DNA of 5,709 nt from positions 1 through 5,709 of the forward strand of contig NZ_JAGYZD010000106.1 of NCBI RefSeq assembly GCF_018371055.1. The letters are read 5' to 3'. The translations under genes and the position numbers were made by a program. Positions 1 through 5,709 of this stretch are shown here, piece by piece; within the stretch, counting starts at the first letter, position 1; every line of letters begins with the position of its first letter. This DNA is from Finegoldia magna. Lineage in GTDB: Bacteria > Bacillota > Clostridia > Tissierellales > Peptoniphilaceae. Below the pieces are notes generated by a model. That model had not been told where the DNA came from, did not search any database, and worked only from the letters and a program-made list of their open reading frames with translations.

Positions 1-20
1 TTATCTTAATATATAAATGA

Positions 21-27
21 AGGAGAG
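21..27 (+). promoter_or_regulatory. Ribosome binding site deciding the S9 peptidase start
   Basis: AGGAGAG lies 4 nt before the ATG at 32. The alternative in-frame ATG at 17 sits upstream of this site and has no purine-rich site visible in the 16 nt before it. This supports a protein five residues shorter than the longest reading frame. The promoter is not in the window or cannot be recognised in the first 16 nt. Confidence 0.8.
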
Positions 28-31
28 TTAT

Positions 32-1927
32 ATGAAATATTTCGATTACGATTCATTTAAAGACTTTACATTTATTTCAAAGTTAAAAGCTTTAAAAAAT
101 TCAGACGATATTTTCTGTGTTACGACCACAGCTAATATAAAAGATAACAAATACGATTCAAATATTCACAAAATCGGAGACAATAAAAACTTCACGAGTT
201 CCGACAAAGACTCTTCATTTTTTGAATTGAGTGATGGAGATTTATTGATTGTTAGAAATTCTGAAAAAGAAGAAGATTCTGACACGACGTCTTTTTACAG
301 ACTTCCTGTTAATGGTGGAGAAGCTGTAAAAGAGTTCGACATCGATTTAAAAAACTGTGAAATTATTTTCGAATTGGAAGATTCTTTTATCCTAAAATAC
401 GAATTCGATAGACATCATGAGATGAATAAAATCACAGAAGAAGAAAAAAACGAAGATGTCGAAGTTTTGACAGAACTTCCCTATTTTGAAAATGCAGTTG
501 GATTTACCGACAAAAAAAGAACTAGACTTGCAAGATATTTTCCAAGCATCGACAAAATGGATATTCTGACAGACGAATTTTCAAATATTTCATCTGTCGA
601 CATCAATGATGACAAATCAAAACTTGTTTTCGCGAGAAATTCTTACGAAAATGTTATGAAAATCGAAGATGATTTAGTTGAATACGATTTGAAATCCGGA
701 AAAGAGTCCGTGATTTTACAAGGTTTCATGATAATGTCTGTGAAATATTTCAACGACGATATCGTAATTCTCGCTACAGATGGAAAAGAACACGGACTGA
801 ACCAAGACTGTGAAATCTACAAAGTTGCAGGCAACAAAGCGATTAAACTAAACAAAGATCACTATTGTTTGTATAATTCTATCGGTTGTGATTTGAAATA
901 TTCTTCAGGTAGTCAAATCGAAAAGACTGACGACTACATGTATTTTGTGATTTTGGAGGGATATGGCAGTGCGATTTTGAGAATGGATAAGAATCACAAC
1001 TTCGATAAGATTTTCTCCACGAACAATTCTATCAATATGATTTCTGTGAAAAACGATGATGTGTACTACGTTTTGATATCTGAAAATCACGGCCAAGAAG
1101 TTTACAAATTAAACGGCGAGCAATTAACTCATTTGAACAATGACGATTATCATATCAGTAAGAAGGACAAATTTACTTTTGAAAATGACGGACACTCATT
1201 TACAGGCTGGGCAGTTTATCCAAAAGATTACGATGAAAACAAAAAATATCCTGGAGTTTTATCCGTTCACGGCGGCCCAAAAACTGTTTTCGGCGAAGTT
1301 TTGTTTCACGAAATGGAATTATTGTCTGCAAAGGGATATTTTGTTTTCTACACAAACCCTCGCGGAAGTGACGGATACGGAAATGAATTTATGGATATAA
1401 GAGGAAAATACGGAGATGTGGATTATTCAGATTTGATGAAATTCACAGATATCGTTATGGACAAATACCCTATCGATAAATTGGGCTATACTGGTGGATC
1501 TTATGGAGGATTCATGGCGAATTGGATGATGACTCACACTGACAGGTTTGATTGTTTTGTAAGTCAACGTTCGATTTCAAATTGGATTTCTTTCAGTTTG
1601 ATCTCAGATATTGGCTATTATTTTGGGACAGATCAAAACCACACTGAAACAGTGCTAAATGATTATGATAAATTGTGGGACAAATCTCCACTAAAATACG
1701 CAAAGAATGCTCACACTCCAAGTCTTTTTATTCATTCTACAAAAGATTATAGATGTCCAGTGTCTGAAGGAATGCAAATGTTCCAAGCTTTAAAACTTAA
1801 CAACACACAAAGTCGATTTGTGATGTTTTATGGAGAAAACCATGAGCTTTCACGATCTGGAAAACCTAAAAACAGAATCAGAAGATTGAAAGAAATCTGC
1901 GATTGGTTTGATGAATATTTGAGGTAA
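32..1927 (+). CDS. S9 family serine peptidase (prolyl oligopeptidase / acylaminoacyl-peptidase type)
   Basis: A predicted cytosolic peptidase of 631 residues that would cleave short peptides or acylated peptide N-termini. The C-terminal alpha/beta-hydrolase domain (about residues 380-631) is clear: HGGP at 413-416, NPRGSDGYG at 442-450, the nucleophile elbow GGSYGG at 488-493 with Ser490, Asp572 in HSTKDYRCP, and His604 in GENHELSRSG. This order and the closing WFDEYL are typical of the S9C subgroup. Residues 1 to about 370 are the expected beta-propeller region; they are acidic, lysine-rich and weakly conserved to the eye. There is no signal peptide or membrane segment. The start at 32 is preferred over the in-frame ATG at 17, because 17 lies upstream of the AGGAGAG ribosome binding site that serves 32. 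Length fits the family (roughly 600-700 residues). The family call is firm; the substrate cannot be read from sequence. It is probably co-transcribed with the following membrane protein gene. Confidence 0.95.
   Translation: MKYFDYDSFKDFTFISKLKALKNSDDIFCVTTTANIKDNKYDSNIHKIGDNKNFTSSDKDSSFFELSDGDLLIVRNSEKEEDSDTTSFYRLPVNGGEAVKEFDIDLKNCEIIFELEDSFILKYEFDRHHEMNKITEEEKNEDVEVLTELPYFENAVGFTDKKRTRLARYFPSIDKMDILTDEFSNISSVDINDDKSKLVFARNSYENVMKIEDDLVEYDLKSGKESVILQGFMIMSVKYFNDDIVILATDGKEHGLNQDCEIYKVAGNKAIKLNKDHYCLYNSIGCDLKYSSGSQIEKTDDYMYFVILEGYGSAILRMDKNHNFDKIFSTNNSINMISVKNDDVYYVLISENHGQEVYKLNGEQLTHLNNDDYHISKKDKFTFENDGHSFTGWAVYPKDYDENKKYPGVLSVHGGPKTVFGEVLFHEMELLSAKGYFVFYTNPRGSDGYGNEFMDIRGKYGDVDYSDLMKFTDIVMDKYPIDKLGYTGGSYGGFMANWMMTHTDRFDCFVSQRSISNWISFSLISDIGYYFGTDQNHTETVLNDYDKLWDKSPLKYAKNAHTPSLFIHSTKDYRCPVSEGMQMFQALKLNNTQSRFVMFYGENHELSRSGKPKNRIRRLKEICDWFDEYLR
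1921..1924 (+). promoter_or_regulatory. Ribosome binding site of the YihY-family gene, embedded in the peptidase gene
   Basis: GAGG overlaps the last two sense codons (TTG AGG) of the peptidase gene and is followed by 6 nt (TAAACG) before the ATG at 1931. The stop codon lies between the site and the start, an arrangement expected for translational coupling or re-initiation. Confidence 0.6.
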
Positions 1928-1930
1928 ACG

Positions 1931-2785
1931 ATGAAAAAACAGAAAAAAGAAAAAAAGAATTTGTTCTTCAAAAAATTATTACAATCAATAAAAGAAGACC
2001 AAATCCCATTATTGAGCGCACAGACAACTTATCATTTTATAATGAGTTCGGTGCCATTTCTAATAGTTTTATTAAATATTGTGTTGATGGTTGCTGCAAG
2101 TAAAATTGATTTGATTATCAAATCAATGGAAGTCCTTCCCCCTGAAACGAGAAATATTCTAATGACATTGATAAACACGATTATAAGTAACAGATCCTCA
2201 TCTGTACTTTCCATCTCGTTGTTGGTGGCGTTGTGGTCAAGTTCTAAAGCTTTGAAATCTTTAATCAAAGCTATGAACAAAGCATTTGATGTGAGAAGCG
2301 AAAACGGATTTTTGAAAACACAACTTAAAAGTATTCTGTTCACAGTGGTACTACTTTTATTGTTGATGGTGACATTGGTGTTCATCGCATTTGGTGGATT
2401 GATTTTAAATCTAATTGAGCAATATATGAAAATACGAATACCATACTTCGCACAATTTTTCAGATATTTAATCCCTATCGTGTCCATGATTTTTGGGTTC
2501 ACATTGCTATACAAATTCGCGCCGGATTTCGATTCAACAAGAAGCATCAAATGGAAATCCGCAATGCTAGGAGGAACAATCGCAACCATCGGATGGCTGT
2601 TGATTACATTGTTGTATTCGTTCTACGTATCCAACATTTCGAATATGTCCTTGACATACGGACCATTGGTAGGCGTGTTTGCACTTTTTGTGTGGATTAA
2701 TTTATCTTCACAAATAATCTTGATTTCAGCAGAAATAACCGCCAACTATGACCAAGTAAAAAAAGGCGTTATATATTCAACTTAG
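1931..2785 (+). CDS. YihY/virulence factor BrkB family membrane protein
   Basis: An integral membrane protein of 284 residues. The N-terminus is very basic (about nine lysines in the first 15 residues), followed by about six hydrophobic segments near residues 35-55, 90-103, 133-157, 178-196, 211-233 and 244-268. Family hallmarks visible are LLSAQTTYHFIMSSVPFL (27-44), in place of the usual A-x-x-Y-x-x-x-x-S-x-x-P stretch; WSSSKALKSLIKAMNKAFDV (102-121); and the C-terminal YGPLVGVFALFVWINLSSQI (243-262), followed by ISAEI. The family was once called ribonuclease BN in error; its function is not settled, and a transport or envelope role is usually assumed. Length matches the family (about 270-320). 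The ATG is 3 nt after the peptidase stop, with its ribosome binding site inside the peptidase gene, so the two genes are probably translated in succession from one mRNA. No functional link between them can be shown. Confidence 0.93.
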   Translation: MKKQKKEKKNLFFKKLLQSIKEDQIPLLSAQTTYHFIMSSVPFLIVLLNIVLMVAASKIDLIIKSMEVLPPETRNILMTLINTIISNRSSSVLSISLLVALWSSSKALKSLIKAMNKAFDVRSENGFLKTQLKSILFTVVLLLLLMVTLVFIAFGGLILNLIEQYMKIRIPYFAQFFRYLIPIVSMIFGFTLLYKFAPDFDSTRSIKWKSAMLGGTIATIGWLLITLLYSFYVSNISNMSLTYGPLVGVFALFVWINLSSQIILISAEITANYDQVKKGVIYST

Positions 2786-2897
2786 GATTAAGTGAAATAA
2801 GTAGATTACAAGCTTTGATAAGGTGGTTTACGATTTTTTTGTGTTTTATTTCTCTGTAAAATGATAATGTCCAGCGATTATGTGCACATATGAAATA

Positions 2898-3081
2898 AAA
2901 ATAGACAAACCGATACGGTTAGAATATCATACGGAGGAAATAAGCATAAATTCAAGCGAAGTGAATCGTAAAAAAATTGTGCTGTTTGAGCCGAAGGCGA
3001 GTTCACAATTTTAGATTCACAAGCTTAGAATTTATTTATTTTCGTAGTCTAGATATTCGTTTGTATCGGTTTGTCTATTTT
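2898..3081. repeat. 184-nt imperfect palindrome (MITE/REP-like element or structured RNA)
   Basis: Outer arms of 19 nt are perfect inverted repeats: AAAATAGACAAACCGATAC at 2898-2916 pairs with 3063-3081. Moving inward, the complementary blocks are 2922-2928 with 3052-3058 (7 bp), 2930-2933 with 3043-3046 (4), 2938-2943 with 3036-3041 (6), 2946-2953 with 3028-3035 (8), 2954-2957 with 3023-3026 (4), 2961-2967 with 3014-3020 (7), 2973-2981 with 3004-3012 (9), and the tip GCC-GAA-GGC at 2990-2998 (3). That is about 67 pairs in collinear order, broken only by small bulges and internal loops. It could extrude as one long hairpin in DNA or RNA. No open reading frame of note lies inside. Its position between convergent genes and its terminal inverted repeats fit a small non-autonomous mobile element or a dispersed REP-like repeat. 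No clear target-site duplication was found, and copy number elsewhere is unknown. The palindrome is seen directly; the class is inferred. Confidence 0.85.
2970..3012 (-). terminator. Candidate intrinsic terminator for the CdaR-family gene, in the core of the palindrome
   Basis: Read on the minus strand, AAAATTGTG (3012-3004) and CACAATTTT (2981-2973) form a 9-bp stem. The loop can itself fold by the GCC/GGC tip. The stem runs directly into T-rich sequence, giving seven consecutive T from 2977 down to 2971 and then A at 2970. It lies about 105-145 nt beyond the regulator stop codon at 3117. The stem is AT-rich (three G-C pairs), which weakens the call. In the plus direction the stem is followed by only four T within its own arm, so any effect on plus-strand transcripts would be weaker. 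Confidence 0.45.
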
Positions 3082-3116
3082 CGTATATCTTGAATCTACC
3101 TTTTGCTATTTTTTTC

Positions 3117-4199
3117 TTAATTTAATATAAAAGCCAAATACAACCTAATAAAATCTTCTACATTTCTAGGATCAAGTCCTGTGATATCTCTAAGTTTATT
3201 CAGTCTGTACTGTACGGTGTTTTTGTGCACGAACAAATCCTCAGCGCATTTTGTTATACTTTGATTATTTGTCGCATAAATTTTTATCAAATCTTTGTAA
3301 ATATTGTAATCTTCGTCGGAAATATCTTTCAATACGACTTTTTTGAATTTTTGTATTCTGTCCTTTTTGATACTTCCAAGTAAAATCCCCAAATCCAATG
3401 TGGAATAATCCACAACGCAGTCTTTCCTTTGCAAATTATCCAACCAATCCAACGCAACCATGCAGTTATCGTAATTTTTCTTAAATTGGTTAATCATTTT
3501 GAATGAACCGCTGATGCCAAAATACACCCTACTATCGATAGTGTCGTAAATTTGGTTTCTGATTTTTTCCAGTTTTTTCTTTATAATAATCTTATCTACG
3601 TTATTTGAAAGAATTAGAATTTCTCCATAAAATACGCTGTAGACGAAATTATTGGACAGATTATTCTCCAAGATTTTGTAAATTAGATCGGAGTCTTTCA
3701 ACAAAAATCTGCTATCTGTATTTTTTCCAACTATAACGTATTTTTCGTCTTCACTTTCCAAATATCTGTACAATCCGTAATCGTCCAACTCATTTATCAA
3801 ACTCTCAAACAAATACTTGTTCATGTCCTTTTTCTTGAGTTTGTTCTTCTCAACAAGTTGTTCTTTGACGAGTATTTCGGTCATTTTTTTGATGATGTTG
3901 CCGTATTTCATAACTTCGTCTTTATTTCCAGTGATGCCGATAACGGCGATGATTTCTCCGTCGATTGTAACGGGAATGTTGATTCCCTTCTTAGCTCCGA
4001 CGTATTCTTTCTCATTATCGACAAAAATCGTTTTGTTTTGCTTTACGCATTCCTTCGCAGCTTCGTGATAAGTGCCAATTCTATTTGAATTTGTAGAATA
4101 AATAATATATCCTTCTTGGTCGAAAAAGTTCAAATCGTAATCAATTACATCTTTTAATTTTTCGACTATCATTTTTGCAGTGTGATCAGAAATTCTCAT
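3117..4199 (-). CDS. cdaR: CdaR-family transcriptional regulator (sugar diacid/glycerate utilisation)
   Basis: A 360-residue cytosolic DNA-binding regulator with the three-part CdaR architecture. The N-terminal sugar-diacid recognition domain (about 4-135) shows LNFFDQEGYIIYST (23-36), RIGTYHEAA (40-48) and GINIPVTIDGEIIAVIGITG (72-91), all characteristic of this family. The middle (about 140-270) fits the degenerate GGDEF-like domain of PucR/CdaR proteins. The C-terminal PucR-type helix-turn-helix (about 303-358) contains VHKNTVQYRLNKL (324-336). In E. coli, CdaR activates genes for D-glucarate, D-galactarate and D-glycerate use. Here the gene is divergent from a glycerate kinase and permease gene, so it most likely controls them; the ligand (glycerate or a sugar diacid) is an inference. 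The ATG at 4199 has GGAG (4208-4205) five bases upstream. Length is near the usual 360-385 residues, with no sign of damage. Confidence 0.92.
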   Translation of the reverse strand: MRISDHTAKMIVEKLKDVIDYDLNFFDQEGYIIYSTNSNRIGTYHEAAKECVKQNKTIFVDNEKEYVGAKKGINIPVTIDGEIIAVIGITGNKDEVMKYGNIIKKMTEILVKEQLVEKNKLKKKDMNKYLFESLINELDDYGLYRYLESEDEKYVIVGKNTDSRFLLKDSDLIYKILENNLSNNFVYSVFYGEILILSNNVDKIIIKKKLEKIRNQIYDTIDSRVYFGISGSFKMINQFKKNYDNCMVALDWLDNLQRKDCVVDYSTLDLGILLGSIKKDRIQKFKKVVLKDISDEDYNIYKDLIKIYATNNQSITKCAEDLFVHKNTVQYRLNKLRDITGLDPRNVEDFIRLYLAFILN

Positions 4200-4213
4200 T
4201 TGTTCTCCATAAT

Positions 4214-4225
4214 AATAAATTTATT
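4214..4225. promoter_or_regulatory. 12-nt palindrome in the divergent promoter region, possible operator
   Basis: AATAAATTTATT is a perfect palindrome located between the inferred transcription start of the regulator gene and its ribosome binding site. A regulator dimer could bind here, for example in autoregulation. However, the sequence is pure A and T in an AT-rich region, so chance is a real alternative. Confidence 0.2.
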
Positions 4226-4253
4226 TGTTCATTTAACATTATTATTACATAAA
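4225..4253 (+). promoter_or_regulatory. Weak candidate promoter for the glycerate kinase operon
   Basis: TTGTTC (4225-4230) and CATAAA (4248-4253) stand 17 nt apart, matching three and four of six consensus positions. The predicted start near 4260 leaves a leader of about 43 nt with the AGGAGG site at its end. A poor match is expected for a promoter that needs an activator such as CdaR. The site overlaps the opposing regulator promoter. A better -10 match, TAGAAT at 4280-4285, lies too close to the ribosome binding site to be useful. Confidence 0.25.
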
Positions 4254-4269
4254 ACATACATTTGTGCAA
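4241..4269 (-). promoter_or_regulatory. Candidate promoter of the cdaR-like gene
   Basis: On the minus strand, a -35-like TTGCAC (4269-4264) is followed by exactly 17 nt and then AATAAT (4246-4241), which matches five of six positions of TATAAT. It is preceded by TGT (4249-4247), giving an extended -10. Transcription would begin near 4234, leaving a leader of about 35 nt before the ATG at 4199. The -35 match is only three of six, so this is a reasoned candidate. Confidence 0.4.
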
Positions 4270-4302
4270 TCGTTTGTTATAGAATTGAGATAGGAGGTTG
4301 TT

Positions 4303-5433
4303 ATGAATATATTAGTATTGATAGACTCTTTTAAAGGCAGTTTGAGTTCTTTGGAAGCAGGAGAAATCATCAAAAAAGCTTGTGAACAAGATCCTTCAAA
4401 CAAGGTAGTAGTAAAACCTGTTGCTGATGGTGGAGAAGGAACTATTGATTCATTAAAGGATATTAAAAACGCTAGAATAGTTGAGGTCGATGTACATAAT
4501 CCTTTGATGGAACATCACACAGCTAGATATTTAATTGTTGATGATAAACTTGCGATTATGGAAATGAGTGAATCCAGCGGACTTACGCTTATAAAAGACA
4601 ATTTGGATCCAATGAATGCTACGACATTTGGAGTTGGAGATATGATAAAGGATGCTCTGGATAAAAATATCAGAGAATTTATCATTGGAATCGGCGGCTC
4701 TGCAACTACAGATGGTGGCATGGGAATGCTTCGAAGTTTGGGAGCACGATTTTTTGACGAAGAAGGAATCGAAATCTCAAACGGTCCAATAGGAATTATC
4801 GATCTGGAAACAATTGATTTGGATAATTTCGATGCAAGACTTAAAGAATGCACATTCCAAATAGCTTGTGATGTGGACAATCCATTGTGTGGAGAACGCG
4901 GTTCGGCGAGAGTATTTGCACCACAAAAAGGTGCAAGTCCAAAACAAGTTGAAGAATTGGATAAACTTTTGGGCAAATATCACGAAGTTACAAAAAAAGT
5001 TATTCCAGATGCAAATGATACGATTGAAGGAGCAGGTGCTGCTGGTGGTTTAGGTTACGCTTTAAAAAATTATTTGAATGCAGAATTGAAACCAGGGATT
5101 GAAATCATTCTAGAAATGCTTGGCGCAGATGAGTTAATCAAAAATTCCGATTTGATTATCACCGGTGAAGGCAAGATGGATTTCCAAACATCTATGGGAA
5201 AAACTCCAGTAGGAATTGCAAATGCAGCGAAAAAATACAATAAAAAAGTCATCGCTTTTTGTGGCGTTTGCGACAACGATGCAGTCTCAGTTAACGATAG
5301 AGGAATCGATGCATTCTTCCCTATTTTAAATAAATGTATGAGCACAAATGAAGCTATGGAGAAAAAAGTTTCAGAAGAAAACTTGTACAGAAGTGTTAAC
5401 CAAGTAATGAAATTAATAAATTTATGGAGGTAG
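4303..5433 (+). CDS. glxK: Glycerate kinase, class I (GlxK/GarK type)
   Basis: A cytosolic kinase of 376 residues that phosphorylates D-glycerate with ATP. Enzymes of this class (E. coli GarK/GlxK) give 2-phosphoglycerate, which enters lower glycolysis through enolase. Family blocks are present in order: LIDSFKGSLSS (6-16), PVADGGEGT (39-47), GIGGSATTDGGMGMLRSLGA (129-148), CDVDNPLCGERG (189-200), FAPQKGA (205-211), GAGAAGGLGYAL (243-254), ITGEGKMDFQT (286-296) and GKTPVGIA (299-306). Length matches the family (about 375-385), so the gene looks intact. The start is well set by AGGAGG (4292-4297), 5 nt before the ATG. It is divergent from the CdaR-like regulator, and the permease gene starts 1 nt after its stop, so kinase and permease form an operon probably under CdaR control. 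Class I is clear from the motifs; the exact phosphorylation position is taken from family knowledge. Confidence 0.96.
   Translation: MNILVLIDSFKGSLSSLEAGEIIKKACEQDPSNKVVVKPVADGGEGTIDSLKDIKNARIVEVDVHNPLMEHHTARYLIVDDKLAIMEMSESSGLTLIKDNLDPMNATTFGVGDMIKDALDKNIREFIIGIGGSATTDGGMGMLRSLGARFFDEEGIEISNGPIGIIDLETIDLDNFDARLKECTFQIACDVDNPLCGERGSARVFAPQKGASPKQVEELDKLLGKYHEVTKKVIPDANDTIEGAGAAGGLGYALKNYLNAELKPGIEIILEMLGADELIKNSDLIITGEGKMDFQTSMGKTPVGIANAAKKYNKKVIAFCGVCDNDAVSVNDRGIDAFFPILNKCMSTNEAMEKKVSEENLYRSVNQVMKLINLWR
5426..5430 (+). promoter_or_regulatory. Ribosome binding site of the permease gene, inside the kinase gene end
   Basis: GGAGG covers the last codons of the glycerate kinase gene and is followed by TAGT before the ATG at 5435. 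The spacing is short (4 nt), and the kinase stop codon lies between site and start, so permease translation is probably coupled to kinase translation. Confidence 0.65.
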
Positions 5434-5434
5434 T

Positions 5435-5709
5435 ATGGACAACGTAACATTTTCAACGATTGGAGCATTGATTGGCTTAGCGTTATCAATTTTTCTAATC
5501 ATCAAAAACTTCCACGCAACTTACGCACTTATCATAGGCGCTTTGGTTGGTGGACTTATCGGTGGAGGCGGACTTGTGGGAACAGTATCTGCCATGGTAA
5601 AAGGTTCTGAATCAATGATGAGTTCAGTTCTAAGAATTATGACAAGTGGTATTTTGGCAGGCTGTTTGGTTAAAACGGGCGCCGCAGAAAAAATCGCCGA
5701 CACGATTAT
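5435..5709 (+). CDS. GntP-family permease, 5' part (truncated by window end)
   Basis: The frame is open from the ATG at 5435 to the window edge, giving the first 91 residues of a membrane transporter. A hydrophobic helix lies at about 6-23, then a glycine-rich hydrophobic stretch at about 30-55 (GALVGGLIGGGGLVG, 35-49). After that comes RIMTSGILAGCLVKTGAAEK (67-86), a block typical of GntP-type gluconate/sugar-acid:H+ symporters. Full members are about 420-450 residues, so most of the protein lies outside. GGAGG (5426-5430) sits 4 nt before the ATG, overlapping the end of the glycerate kinase gene; the stop TAG (5431-5433) lies between. The operon context suggests D-glycerate or a related hydroxy acid as substrate. 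The family is likely from this fragment; the substrate is inference. Confidence 0.85.
   Translation, partial: MDNVTFSTIGALIGLALSIFLIIKNFHATYALIIGALVGGLIGGGGLVGTVSAMVKGSESMMSSVLRIMTSGILAGCLVKTGAAEKIADTI

Larger units (their letters stand above)
2786..3116. other. Non-coding gap between convergent genes
   Basis: This 331-nt stretch separates the ends of the plus-strand YihY-family gene and the minus-strand regulator gene. No credible coding frame was seen. It consists of an AT-rich left flank (2786-2897), a long palindromic element (2898-3081), and a short AT-rich tail (3082-3116). The left flank contains a T-run at 2834-2840 without a convincing GC stem, so no terminator for the YihY-family gene is called there. 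It also holds a perfect 12-nt palindrome, TATGTGCACATA, at 2879-2890. Confidence 0.8.

Noticed and set aside
17..31. Longer N-terminus of the S9 peptidase from the ATG at 17
   Set aside because: The AGGAGAG site at 21-27 lies after this ATG and serves the ATG at 32.
2032..2589. Minus-strand open frame of 185 codons
   Set aside because: It lies fully within the well-supported YihY-family gene, on the opposite strand, shows no recognisable domain and has no ribosome binding site; it is a shadow.
2815..2860. Possible terminator for the YihY-family gene at the T-run 2834-2840
   Set aside because: No stable stem precedes the T-run; TTTAC (2827-2831) with GTAAA (2856-2860) gives only 5 bp around a 24-nt loop and is not followed by a T-run.
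2890..2897. Target-site duplication flanking the palindrome
   Set aside because: Sequences just outside the two 19-nt arms do not match as direct repeats; only a weak ATAT/ATAT complementarity was seen (2888-2891 with 3085-3088).
2786..3116. CRISPR array, tRNA or riboswitch in the intergenic gap
   Set aside because: There is one inverted-repeat structure only, with no spaced direct repeats, no tRNA cloverleaf or TTC-G motif, and the gap lies downstream of both flanking genes.
3817..4088. Two plus-strand open frames inside the regulator gene
   Set aside because: They are antisense to the CdaR recognition domain, with no ribosome binding site or family resemblance.
4515..4976. Minus-strand open frame of 153 codons, and others at 4777-4983 and 5070-5489
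   Set aside because: They are antisense to the glycerate kinase gene, whose conserved motifs fix the real frame.
5521..5703. Minus-strand open frame of 60 codons
   Set aside because: It is antisense to the GntP-family permease start, where the plus-strand frame shows clear transporter motifs and a ribosome binding site.

Overview
The window is AT-rich with compact, well-spaced genes, AGGAGG-type ribosome binding sites and AT-rich intergenic DNA. This suggests a low-GC Firmicute, plausibly an anaerobic coccus of the Finegoldia/Peptoniphilaceae kind. That placement rests on composition and gene style only and is an inference.

Layout: (1) positions 32-2785, plus strand, hold a cytosolic S9 serine peptidase (prolyl oligopeptidase/acylaminoacyl-peptidase type, complete Ser-Asp-His triad). 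It is followed 3 nt later by a YihY/BrkB-family membrane protein whose ribosome binding site lies in the last codons of the peptidase gene. (2) Positions 2786-3116 form a 331-nt non-coding gap between convergent genes. It is dominated by a 184-nt imperfect palindrome (2898-3081) with a perfect 19-bp outer stem and a GCC-GAA-GGC tip. Its core, read on the minus strand, also looks like an intrinsic terminator. (3) Positions 3117-4199, minus strand, encode a CdaR-type sugar-diacid/glycerate regulator. (4) Positions 4200-4302 are a short divergent promoter region. (5) Positions 4303-5709, plus strand, encode a class I glycerate kinase and, 1 nt after its stop, the start of a GntP-family permease that runs off the window.

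The right half reads as a small catabolic locus. The permease would import D-glycerate or a related sugar acid, the kinase would phosphorylate glycerate to 2-phosphoglycerate for lower glycolysis, and the divergently transcribed CdaR protein would switch the pair on. The left half is a housekeeping-type pair with no evident link to it.

No phage, CRISPR, toxin-antitoxin, tRNA or rRNA feature was seen, and no new multi-gene system is evident. The item most worth a second look is the long palindrome at 2898-3081, which resembles a MITE/REP-like dispersed element or a structured RNA.
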